A stretch of DNA of 64,000 bases, taken from assembly GCA_963921935.1 (NCBI GenBank), contig OY998184.1, positions 30,471,567-30,535,566 of the forward strand, read 5' to 3'. The notes beneath the pieces were generated by a model. It was not told the DNA's origin. It saw only the letters and a program-made list of their open reading frames with translations, and did not search any database. Below are positions 32,035 to 43,256 of the stretch, one piece after another (the stretch's first letter is position 1; every line of letters begins with the position of its first letter). The position numbers were made by a program, and so were the translations under genes. This stretch comes from Galeruca laticollis (lineage: Eukaryota > Arthropoda > Insecta > Coleoptera > Chrysomelidae).

Positions 32035-34358
32035 ACTTGATATTGTGGGTTTCTTAAGTGTCTCCTAATTTCTAACTCTTCAAGGAAATCCAGTTCTTGT
32101 TTCTTATCACTAATATGTAGTACTTCTAGTTCTGCGTAGGTGTCAATGAATGTTTGGTTTCAAGTAGATGTTTTGAGTAGTGGGACTTATCTGGTTGTTT
32201 TGATCTATATGCTCGTAAATGTTCACTGTATCTTAACTCTAAATTTCTAAGGGTTTGACTCAAATAGAAAGTATTACATTCTGGACATTCAAGCTTATAT
32301 ATATTCCAGGCTTCTTTAATGTGGATATTTTTGTTTTTACATTTAACAGTTTTGTTCTATTTTAAAAGAAATTGTTGTATTTGTAGCTGAAGATATTATC
32401 TTTGAAATATTATTAGAAATATTACCTACATATGTGATGGTTTCATAATTTTTTATTTCGTTATTTTGTTCAGGAAATATTAGTTTTAATGCCACGTTTT
32501 CTTTTTTTTTTGATAATCAATTTATTTATCATATGTAATGGATAACCGTTGGTTGTTGCTATTTGTTTAATTGTATTGATTTCCCTAATAAAATTACATT
32601 TGTTCATAGGAACTGAAAAAGCTCTATGTATCATTGAATTCTATGCTGCCAATTTATGTGACATGGGGTGATTGGAGTTATATGGAATAGTAACATCAGT
32701 GTGTATTGGTTTTCTGTAAATTGAATAATCAAGTACAATTGAATTCTTAAATCAAGAAAATTGATTGAGTTATTTTCTTCAACTTCTAATGTAAATTCAA
32801 TTTTTTGGTGTAAATTATTAATATGATTGAAAAATACATCTAATTGTCGTTCACTACCCATAAAACAAGCTAATATGTCATCTACAGATCTATACCAAAA
32901 TAAGACATTTTTTGAAATATTACTGTCAATGATTTTTCTTTCTAAATTGTCCATAAACATGTTTGCCAAAATTGGTGATATAAGTCTTCCCATTGGTAAA
33001 CCCTCATTTTTAATATATATCTTATTTTTAAAAGTAAAATAATTCTGAGTAATACATCTTCTTCTTACAGTGCCATATCCGTGATCGGACGTAGGCGACT
33101 TCTCACTTCTCTCACTAATACATACATCAAATAAATTAAGTATATATGATATTATTCCTGGATTAATATTTCCATTTTCTAGTAACCTTCTTACAAGTAT
33201 TGGACATTCTTTAGGAGGAATTTTAGTGAACATATTGGTAAAATCAAATGAAATAAGCTTAGAGCTATCTTACAAGTTGAGTGCTTTTAATTTTTTTTAT
33301 CAGTTCCATTGAATTTCTAATTGAATATTTAGATGCATATCCGTAACTATTAAGTATATTGTTAGGTTTTTTAGCTAATATATTATTTGGAGTATTAACA
33401 TAAGAAACTACAGGTCTAATTGGTTTCGATATTTTATCTAATTAAACGGTTCCATATAATTGTAGAGAATGAGGATTTTTACTAACGATGGACTTTTTTT
33501 CGTAATCACTTAAAAGATAATTTGAAATATTGACAATATCTCTTACATTATTAGAGAACTTTTTTGTTAGGTCTGCTCTAAGAACTTGTATATCGCTAGA
33601 TTCTATAAAGTTATATATCTTTGGATTTTGTATCTGTTAGGTTATCATTTTCTACTTTATTTTTGATTGAATTTGAGACTGTAATGTAATTTTTTGTTTG
33701 ACGTTTAACTTTTGAGGATTCAATCTTTTTGATTAAATTGGCAATTTTTAATTTCTCATAATGAAAATTTTTTGAATTAGATTTTAAAGCTATTTCAGAT
33801 TCTTCAGCTATTATTTGTTTAATAGTATTCGTATATTTTGGTGGTATGTTGTATTTTAAACCTTTATTTAAAAACTCTATTTCATTATCTGTAAAATTAG
33901 TGTCCGAGAGGTTTTCAAATCGTTGTGCAAACTGTGTTGGTATGTAAGTACTTACAGTTTTATGATGTTTAGAATATTGAATTCTATGGTTTGTGTGTTC
34001 AAGTTTCTGCAGTTTTTGTTCTTGTTTCTTAAATTTTTTGTGCTTCATCGTGCTGATAATTACTCTGATTTTGTCATCTAAACAGTCAAATTCTACTGGA
34101 TGTAGTTGGAACGTGAGTTCAGAATATACAACTTTTATGTAGTTATCTAAGGAGTCTCTTATTCTAAACCATTTTTTTAAATTCTTCTTTAAGCCGTACT
34201 CGTTGAGCACATTTCATAGCTTTTTGTGATTGAGGTGTTTTAGAATGGCATTTTATATTTATATAATTTGGTAATACCTTTTTTTTTCGTCTAAGACATT
34301 CTTGGTTAAACCAAATGTCTTGTGATGTCTGGCCAGAGCAAGATAAATATTCAACCAC
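32035..34358 (-). pseudogene. Penelope-like element: N-terminal domain, RT and GIY-YIG endonuclease
   Basis: Minus-strand Penelope-like retroelement. The N-terminal part (33611-34358) includes HTNHRIQYSKHH and NFTDNEIEFLNKGLKYNIPP. The RT part (32631-33610, in pieces) includes DKISKPIRPVVSY, PNNILAKKP, the strong block GLPMGRLISPILANMFMDNLE and motif C in FWYRSVDDILACF, where the usual YVDD is SVDD, then NNSINFLDLRIQ. After frame breaks a GIY-YIG-like nuclease follows near 32140-32320: IYKLECPECNTFYLSQT, with GIY changed to NIY and YIG to YLS, then LRNLELRYSEHLRAY. The coding order (RT then GIY-YIG) is typical of Penelope-clade elements. I did not find pseudo-LTRs. Confidence 0.88.
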
Positions 34359-35387
34359 TTCTCGCCCTCTCTCAAATACACCGTTCTACTCAATCTCATG
34401 TGTTTCTCATTTATTTCATCTAATATAATGTTTGCAGTGGATCCGCGCAGGAAATTCTATTTGAAATACAAAACTTTAGATGGACACATAACACCACTTG
34501 AATATACATGCCAATTGTGTCAATTTGGTGCCAAAAAGAATACCGATATGCGGGCTATTCAAATAATATCCTAATAACTAACTAATTGTATGTATGTTCA
34601 TATTTTTTTGACTTCCATTCCATGTAAGGCTACCAGCATGGTTGCTGGGTGGACCGATAAGCTTAGAATCTATGTTCCTGGTCCCAAGCCCTGATAAAGG
34701 AAGAAGGTTTTGAGGCGAGGCTTGCAATCTGCCTCATGTTAAAAATACAGTCGCTTAGACAAAAAAGTAACCTCGGATAGAATGAACAAAACTTAGGAAA
34801 AACCGATTTTGGAAGTGGAAACATTTACGAGAGGACTCTTGGAACATTACATCAATAGCTAGTAAAGACCAAGAAATCATAATGTAGCTCAAAAATCATG
34901 AAATGAGATATATGTGCCTCGTCAGAGACGAAAAATAAAGGCGCAGGCAATTTTAGAGTTGCAGAATGCACATTGATGTCTAGTGGAAAACCAAAATATG
35001 AGAAGCAGCATCGGGAGTTGGTGCACTAGAAGTATAAAAAAATATTTTAGACATAATTTATATAAGCGATAGGTTACTAAAAACTACATTTAAACTTGCT
35101 GAAACAGGTGTTTCAATAATGTCCGAATGGAAAATTTACCCTCGGAATCACCAGAACAAACACATACACGCGAATAAACACTTTTAAACTGTATACTGAC
35201 TCCCACACTAATGCCCAAATAATAAATTTCTATCAATTTCTTACCGGCATTCGAAATTAACAAACGAGAAACGAGATGCAACACAGTAAAATGGAGGCAA
35301 AACGAAAAACGAAGCCACACAATCGTGAGCACAGGTCGCGCATATGACAGTTTATTTATTTATACCAAATAAGCTTTACAATGAATA
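34359..35387. other. Spacer, no recognisable gene
   Basis: About 1 kb. Contains a short stretch 34430-34520 that may be part of the Penelope-like 5' region. A minus-strand 80-codon frame (35090-35332) has no recognisable similarity. Nothing else is supported. Confidence 0.35.
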
Positions 35388-36156
35388 TATAGTAAAAACC
35401 AAATAAAGTTGCGTACTTCTATCGCATGTGTGGCTACATTTCTAGCGAAAAGTGCATATACTTAAATTTGTTAATTAATCGGCTCTAAAGATAACCCAAT
35501 CAATAAAAAAACTTTTGTATCAAAATAATGTATAAGCAATATAACTTTATTGGGTTTAGACGTCCCTCGATGTAAACATTTGTGTTAAAATTTTCATAAA
35601 GAAGCCTCCAATTATTGACGGTAAAATAGTCACCGCCAGAAATAATGTCATGTTGCCGCGTTGTTTGTGACTTTTCTACTCGTGTATTGTCATCGATTTT
35701 TGAGGTTATAGTTACGTGCTTTACAAAATTTTCTTGTGAGAAATATTTATAATCAAAACTGTTTTTGTTTTCAAAATAACAAAGCATTTTCTTCTGTGAT
35801 TGTTAAAATGCCCAAACAGCTGAATAGCTTGTATTTTTAGTATATTTATTTATTAAAAGATTTGGTCAGTAATAACCTTACCACTTTTATTCTAGAATTC
35901 CTTACTTTGTGAAATCTATTCATAAATTTAATCAACAAAAAACGTAAATGAAAAAACTCCACACTATATTAAACGAAAACTATCAAACTATCGATAATTT
36001 TGTAGTTTTCATTTATAATATTGTGAAATTTTCCACATTTACGTTTTTTGTTGACTTCAGTTATTTTCTGTTAATTTCCATATTTCGTTAACACTCTGAC
36101 AACGCTACAAATGTTCACAATGATGACGTAAATGCAGCTTTATTTGGTTTTTACTA
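35388..36156. mobile_element. MITE-like palindromic element, ~770 bp
   Basis: The ends are inverted: ATAGTAAAAACCAAATAAAG(T)TGC at 35388 and its complement at about 36132-36156. A further inverted pair lies inside: CAACAAAAAACGTAAATG at 35933-35950 and its complement at 36036-36053, flanking a sequence centred on ATCGAT. A 95-codon minus-strand frame (35500-35787) with no known similarity lies between. No transposase is visible. Confidence 0.65.
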
Positions 36157-36885
36157 TATGTTACTATCGTCTGGATTACGTAGATTTATAATAAACAAAT
36201 GATTTATTGAATGATAATGAAGATACACAAATATTTATTAACAGCCACTGTATCATTAGTAATAATTAGAAAACCAAATTATAATTATTCATTTCTCATT
36301 TTAATTATCATCGCGCAATCGGCATAATAGATCAATTGTATATTATTAAAGCATTTTGTTCAAAATAAACAATTATAGCAGTAACAAATTCTCTATTATT
36401 AATTAATCAGTTATGATTTTAATAAATAAATCTTTTCAATTATGAGTATTAACAAACATTTGATAACTATTACTGAGATTTTTCTTTCGCTGTAGTGACG
36501 GAATCATGTTCGTCCATGGTAACAAAATTGTAACAAACCCTGTTCGGATCTTGATGTGATATGAGACTCCTTTATACTGGTTACACAGTTGTAGTTATAG
36601 TCAAGTGTGACCAGTCGCTGGTCACATCGCTTTTGAAGTTTCTACATCTCCGTGGAAAATGTGTTGTTCTTGCTAAGATGAGGTACCTCCTCAACTGCGT
36701 TATACACTTCAATTTTCCGATATCGCACTATGAACCCATTATGTTTTTCGTTGAATACTTGCACAAAAACCTCTTTATGGTGATATGAACGTTTGACCTC
36801 ATTTGTGCTGATATAACCATAACTAATCACAGTAAATAAATCACATCTCAGTGTCTCAAATTGGTTACGTAGATTCCCTAAAAGA
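36157..36885. other. Spacer, no recognisable gene
   Basis: About 730 bases, AT-rich. Two overlapping frames on opposite strands (36561-36830) are short and match nothing I recognise. Confidence 0.35.
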
Positions 36886-37125
36886 AGTATCTATCTAGTT
36901 TTGGTGGTTCTCTGTCTGCTAATCAAGAGGTCGCGAGCTCAAACCCAGGTTGAGAAAACATCAAAAATAATTATTTGGCCTACTGACAGTCGGAAGTCAA
37001 TGGTAAACCGCTGGCCAGTACAGCCTCTCAGCATTTTCGTTCGGATCCGTCGTTGAACTATAGATCCTGTCTCTCAGTAAGTAACTGGTGAGCACACCAC
37101 AAAAATTCTTCAGAAAGCGACCGGC
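36886..37125 (+). repeat. Possible tRNA-derived SINE
   Basis: The tract includes gtctgctaatcaagaggtcgcgagctcaaacccagg at 36913-36949 (quoted in part: TCGCGAGCTCAAACCCAGG), which resembles the anticodon arm and B box of a tRNA followed by a non-tRNA body. The A box is weak. I see no clear 3' tail. Its composition is more balanced than the flanks. Confidence 0.4.
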
Positions 37126-37289
37126 TAATCAAAATTCCTGTTGTAGTAAGCTAACCCACTATGGAAATAAATATTATAGTTATGTTAATTCAACATCACA
37201 TTGTGATAATGTTCTTCCTTTTTTTCCTCTTGATTTGATCACATGCACATCTATACAGCCGCTTATGCCCAGCTTGTGGCTGTTAACTT

Positions 37290-37610
37290 TTGTTATGTTT
37301 CAACTTAACTTCTCAGCGATGTTAAAGCGCTGCCTTTTTACATTACTGTGATGTTACTAGAACTTCCTCAAAAGGAAGTCTTTATAACGAACTAAAAACA
37401 ACATCTCTGTTACATTCTGAAATGCCTTTTAACATCTTCTCGATGTTAATGCAATGTCTAAAAAATAACATCTTATCAATGATCTAAATGCGACATTTCA
37501 TATACAATACAGTGTATTCTCGTAGATGTTGCATGGACATTGCTTAAACCTCTAAATAATATAACTCAAACCTTTTAGATGACATCCTATAGATATTTCT
37601 GTGCCTAATC
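37290..37610. repeat. Repeat tract dense in GATGTTA/TAACATC
   Basis: At least five copies of GATGTTA or TAACATC occur within about 180 bases (near 37318, 37349, 37402, 37431, 37442, 37467). The same words are frequent in the arms of the large foldback at 39893-43217, and the string TACTGTGATGTT is found in both, so this tract is probably a diverged relative of that arm. Confidence 0.5.
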
Positions 37611-37616
37611 AGCAAA

Positions 37617-38500
37617 TACAGGGTGAACAACTAAGAACGCCGGCTGTCGGCCATATTTCAAAAAATAGTCATGGTACAACTTTAAAAAAATACCTTCAGG
37701 AAAATGACCCTGAAAAATCGCTGGAAAATATTTTTTAGTTCCTAAAATATCTACTATGGGGTGGAATGAACAATTCAAAAAATAATACTGTGATTATCTC
37801 CAAAAAAGACATACTAAAGGTATCCTAGAAATACAATTTTTGATGTATTGTTGAGATTATGAAAAATGTAGTTAGGGACTTTCTGTCCTTATTCTTCAAG
37901 TAAGGGGTGGGGGAAGGTTCAACCCAAAAAACAAATGTCGTACCACTTTTTTTTAATCGATATCCATGTTTTTGGCCTCATTTAAAAGAGTTTTTCCTCT
38001 TTAATGAGATATGCTTAACAAAAATAACAAAATTAGACAATTTTGTCAACGCTATGTGAAAAAGTTGACAATTTCAGCATTTTTCTCGGAAATTTCAAAG
38101 GTAATGAGGCATTTTTTAAATTCTGATGAAAAGGGGTTAAAAAAATAGGAATATATTCAAAGATATAAGATTTACAATATCAGATATAAAATTTAAAAAA
38201 ATGCTTCAATTTACATTTGAAATTTCTGAGTGGATACAAAATTATCTGTTTTGTTATCAATCTTAATAAACAGAAAAACTCTTTTAAATGTAGCTAAAAC
38301 CATTAATATCGGTTAAAAAACGAGTTTGGAGTATTATGTTTTCGAGTATTCATTCCACCCCTAGCGGATATTTTACAGACTGCAAGATATTTTCCAGCAA
38401 TTTTTCAGGATCACTTACATAAAGGTAATTTTTTTGAAAGATGTACCATGATTCTTTTCTGAGATGTGGCCTACAGTCGTTCTTAGTTGTTCATCCTATA
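37617..38500. mobile_element. Palindromic MITE, ~884 bp, ends TACAGGGTGAAC
   Basis: The left end TACAGGGTGAACAACTAAGAACG is matched in reverse by cgttcttagttgttcatccta at the right end. The inverted similarity continues inwards through the whole element (for example ctgaaaaatcgctggaaaatat at 37711 and its complement near 38381, and ggggtggaatgaa and its complement) to a centre near 38060. There is no coding frame. A TA at each border is compatible with a Tc1/mariner-type target duplication. Confidence 0.85.
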
Positions 38501-39892
38501 CATTTAATATAAAATAGCAATACAGGATATAAAACGTCTATTCACTATTAATGAACAGTACAGTAAATTAGGAGAAAGCAGGTGCAAAATTAGAAAAAAA
38601 AATATCTTGTCCAGGAATCCAACCTAAAAAAAAATTAAATTGTGTAAGCATATTACATAACAAGTCTGGAAAGTGGAAACTATTGAACGCATTCAGTGAA
38701 AGCAAGAAATAAAAAAGGGTATATTAATCTGTAGTTACCATAAAGTAACATACTTTGAAACTGAATTAATAAAGTTTAACGGATACACATACATTACAGC
38801 TAGTTTACAGAACATTTATTAGAATAGTTTTCTGATTATATTGAAACTAATAAAAATTTTACACTATAAAGATTCAATGAAACATTATGTTACATCAACA
38901 GAAATCCAATCTGATTAAATAAAATTCTATCGTTTACTTACGGTTACTTTTTCTCAAGCAAGAGTGGCTGTTTCGAGTGCATCAACCATTCCATAACGTA
39001 CACTTCAAAATCCTTATGTGTGAAACATTCACAGGTGTTCTGAACAGCAGCTAATAAAACAATTACTTCAGATCAAATTGTGCCCATGAAGACCTTTGAT
39101 CGATCATCATAAACTACATCAAACTTGATTTTCAGCCAATTGACTGGGACCCATTTTCCATAAGATACATGCGGGGTTCTTCAAAGGAATAATAACATAT
39201 TTTATTTCGAGAAGTGACTTTTCATGATTTACCTTCTAGTACATGCCTCACTCCATTTAGCTAAATTCAGGTGTGCTATGAAAATTCATACTTCTTTTCT
39301 GTATAAAATAATATACTATTCTCATCTTATTATTTTCATCCTGGAACAAACTGTATATTAACATTGTGGAATTGTAACTTAACGAAAACTAAGCATTATT
39401 AAGACACTGTATACAAAAAAAAAACTATTTATGAAGAAGATATATAAACACATTATCAAGTTAAATGAGTTAATAATTAATTGTATCTAATTAATTGTAT
39501 CCAATAGCTGTGTTTCTACACTCATAAATAATTGAATGCTGTTTGTTGACTGGAGCATTCAGTATCATAAGTTACATATTCTTCAATTAGATTAATATAG
39601 GTACCATTGTAGGGGACACCTACAGCTTACTCATTGTATCCAGTGAATTTTTAAATGGAAATGAGCTTTTTAACATAAATTTCTGTTTTTAAACTCTTAA
39701 ACAATCTCTAATTGTTCACAAGAATTGTTAGTAATAATATTAAAATTTTCTAAACCTGCAAAACTATATTGATGGCTAAGACTACTACTACAAAAACTAG
39801 AACTAGAGAAACTTGATTCAATATTTTTTGTACTGTTTAATACAATGTTTGTATCAGACTATCTAAAATAGTTACTCCCCTTTCATTACATA
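38501..39892. other. Spacer, no recognisable gene
   Basis: About 1.4 kb of AT-rich sequence with no supported coding frame. I see no inverted partner for it on the other side of the foldback. Confidence 0.4.
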
Positions 39893-40945
39893 ATTACCAA
39901 CTATTTGTTTTCTATTTTATTTATGTAAGTAGCTTCTGAAACATCTTAACAGTGAAAATATTTTTTTCTGGATTCAAATCCCTGACAACATATGATCATG
40001 TTTTATTATTAATTATAATATCTACCCTATTGCAACATTAAGTGTTTAGTAGGGCATATTGCATATCTAGGACTGGAAATATTGTGAATCGTTTTTAAAA
40101 TATACTTACTAACTGAAATATTTTAAAAATTGAAAAAATCCTCATTTTGTAAACTCTATTATATAATGTTACTGTACAATTCCGCCACCTGGAATTTCAA
40201 TGTATAATAGCCGATTAAAGTATTGAATGAGTATTGTTTTAATATTTATCATTTTGGAATAGGTACTTACTGATAACAATTATTGTTGTTCGTCCATTAT
40301 AACTAAGTATAGAAAGGGTAGCTAAGTAGGAACTAATGAAAACGAAGACCACTTTATTCAAGTACTACTTGCAAAATATGTGCTCCCTGCAAATAAAATA
40401 TAACACAAAACTAAAACCCATCCCCCATTCCATGCTTGTCATTTTTGTTTCTACAGATAACTACTGTATGTTTCGTCCATCAGTTCCTCTTCTGTTTTCT
40501 TCTTTTTTATGTTACTGTGATGTTTAATATGAGATATTACTGAGAATTTTATGAACTAACATCGTACAGACGTAATAGTACGATGTTACTAAAAATTATT
40601 TCGAAAGATGTAAAAGTAACTGCAACATGTGATCATCTCAGAAACATGTTAATTTGTAATATTACAGTAACGTTCTGTATGTGACATTAGTGAGAAGTGT
40701 ACAAACTAACATCCTATGAATGTTTCCTATAGGAAGTTACTAAGAAGAAGTTCATAGGATGTGTATGTAACTGCGAATTCAAGTATTACTGTGTACAGAA
40801 AAAATATGTTTTATTCACATGACATGGATGTTAATAGAGTTGGTAATAAAATTAAGATATCTAGGAGATATCTCATTAACGTTTTAAATAAACATCACGT
40901 AAAGTCTCTAAAAAGAACATCACAAAAAAGACTTGTTATGTTTCT
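39893..40945 (+). repeat. Left arm of the large foldback
   Basis: About 1,050 bp, inverted relative to 42170-43217, with some percent divergence and small indels. It includes several short inner palindromes such as CATCGTACAG with AGTACGATG near 40560-40590. Confidence 0.8.
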
Positions 40946-42169
40946 CGTTTAGTGGGAACCTTTGACTATCCAAGCACAAGTTATTAAGTTAATATTTTAT
41001 TCCGTCCAGGGTTGGAATTGTATTGAAAAAGCTCACAAAATGTTTAACTAATATACGTAACGTCTTGTAAATATTTTAGTAGATCTAGCAACAATAACGA
41101 TAAACAAAATAAGGTTCAATTCTAAAATCTATACCGATTTTTATATAACATCAAAATTACTCTTCTAACGAGAAATAGAAATAATTGAATCCTAACGGAC
41201 TACATTGAAAATCATGATATTGATCTTCATAAATCGCCTTCACGTTAATACTTAAGGAGATTCAGCTCTTGTACTATAACGTTTTATCTCGAGCAACACC
41301 GAAAATGCTTCCACTAAGTCGGAGGGGTCTGATTTATTCCCTTTTTGCCTGATGATGCACACGATAAGTGAACATTCATATTAGCCTACATAAGACCCTT
41401 CTTTCCGTAATAAAATTCGTCTTTTATACTTTAAAAACAGAAGGATTTTTTTCTAACAAATAGAACAAAACCAATTTGTTCGTGACCGCATAGTTATTCC
41501 ACTCGCGATTTTAAAATTCCATTCCTGAATTTTTAAAATATATGACGATAATCTGGAAAATTCTCGACATAAGCTGCAGAACACGTATGAAACTACAGTT
41601 ACTGCCTGAAATAGAACATTCTCATTTATATGACTAACACACGGGGATACCCAAAAAGGGGATTCTTTTGTTATCTGAGTTCTATCAAAAGATGTTTATC
41701 CGAAAAGTGGGAAATGTAACGTATCGTTTACTGGATTAGATTTTGAGTTACATAACTATTGGTTTAACTAATCAGGCTTCCAGTTAAATTCACATACAAT
41801 CAATATTCAATTGATTAGAGAAAGGGAGCGTGATGGGGTAGCTAAGGAAAATAACAGAAATGCAGCTTAATGTTTATTGTCTTTTTTTATTTGTGTCACA
41901 TAATGTCACATTATTATCACTATAATTTTGTATAGTCTTCGAGAAAGCAAGTTATCGCATTTTTTTATAATTAATGATTAATTAGAAACATATGAATAAT
42001 CATTTTGCCTCGTACTACGGGGTATGGGGGGTAGTGAAAATAGGGCATGCCAAGGCTAATTAATCTCACAAAACACACAAATGTGTATTTCCTTTAGTTT
42101 TTATTGTCCACACCAGTATAAGCATTGTAATCCCAATGCTCACAGAGCTGGCAGCTTACCCAACCCACT

Positions 42170-43217
42170 GAACAAGAAAAATAACAAGTCTTATTTGTGA
42201 TGTTCTTTTTAGAGACGTTTCGTTATGTTTATTCAAAACGTTAATAAGAGCTCTCCTAGATGTCTTAATTTCATTACCAACTCCATTAACATCCATGTCA
42301 TGTAAATAAAACATATTTTTGCTGTACACAGTAATACTTGAATTCGCAGTTACATACACATCCTATGAACTTTTTTTAGTAACTTCCCATAGGAAACATT
42401 CATACGATGTTAATTTGTATACTTCTCACTCATGTCACATGCAGAACGTTACTGTAATATTACAAATTAACATGTTTCTAAGATGATCACATGTTGCAGT
42501 TACTTTTACATCTTTCGAAATAATTTTTAGTAACATTCTACTATTACGTCTGTACTATGTTAGTTCATAAAACTCTCAGTAATGTCTCATATTAAATATC
42601 ACAGTAAAATAAAAGAAAAGAAAACAGAAGAGGAACTGACGAACGGAACAAACAGTAGTTATCTATGGACTCAAATGACAAGCATGAAACGGCGGATGGT
42701 TTTCAGTTATGTGTTATATTTTATTTGCAGGAAGCACATATTTTGCAAGTAGTACTTGAATTAAGTGGTTTTCGTTAGTTCCTACTTAGCTGCAGTTCCT
42801 ATACTTATAATGGACGAACAACAATTGTTATCGGTAAGTACCTATTCCAAAATCATAATTATGAAAACTTAATACTCATTCAATACTTTAATCGGCTATT
42901 ATACATTAAAATTCCAGGTGGCGGAATTATACACTAATATTATATAAGAGTTTACAAAATGAGGGCTTTTCTAGCTTTTAAAATGTTTCAGTTACTAAGT
43001 ATATTTTAAAAACGATTCACAATATTTCAAATACTAGATATGCTTTATACCCTACAAAAAACTTAATATTGCAACAGGGTAGATATTAAAATTAATAATA
43101 AAACATGCTCATATGTTGGCAGAGATGTGAATCGAGAAGAAAATGTTTTCAATGTTGAAGATGTTTCAGAAGCTACTTATACAAATAAAATGAAAAACAA
43201 ATAGTTGGTAATTATGT
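42170..43217 (-). repeat. Right arm of the large foldback
   Basis: Inverted partner of 39893-40945. It ends at the 3' terminus of retroelement copy 2. Confidence 0.8.
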
Positions 43218-43256
43218 AAAATTTAAAAACTAAAAAAAAAAAAAATTATATTAAAC

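Larger units (their letters stand above)
39893..43217. mobile_element. Large foldback element with ~1.05-kb inverted arms
   Basis: The left arm 39893-40945 and right arm about 42170-43217 are inverted copies. Matching landmarks: ttacataattaccaactatttg at the outer edge, ggtggcggaatt, a run with many GATGTTA/TAACATC words, and mirror frames MYVTANSSITVY on opposite strands (40761-40952 plus; 42156-42359 minus). A unique spacer of about 1.2 kb (40950-42165) lies between and has no coding frame. The right arm stops exactly where retroelement copy 2 begins, so the original element may have been longer. No transposase is visible. Confidence 0.85.

Noticed and set aside
40761..42359. Two paralogous small genes starting MYVTANSSITVY
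   Set aside because: They are mirror images in the inverted arms of a foldback and lie in non-coding repeat sequence.
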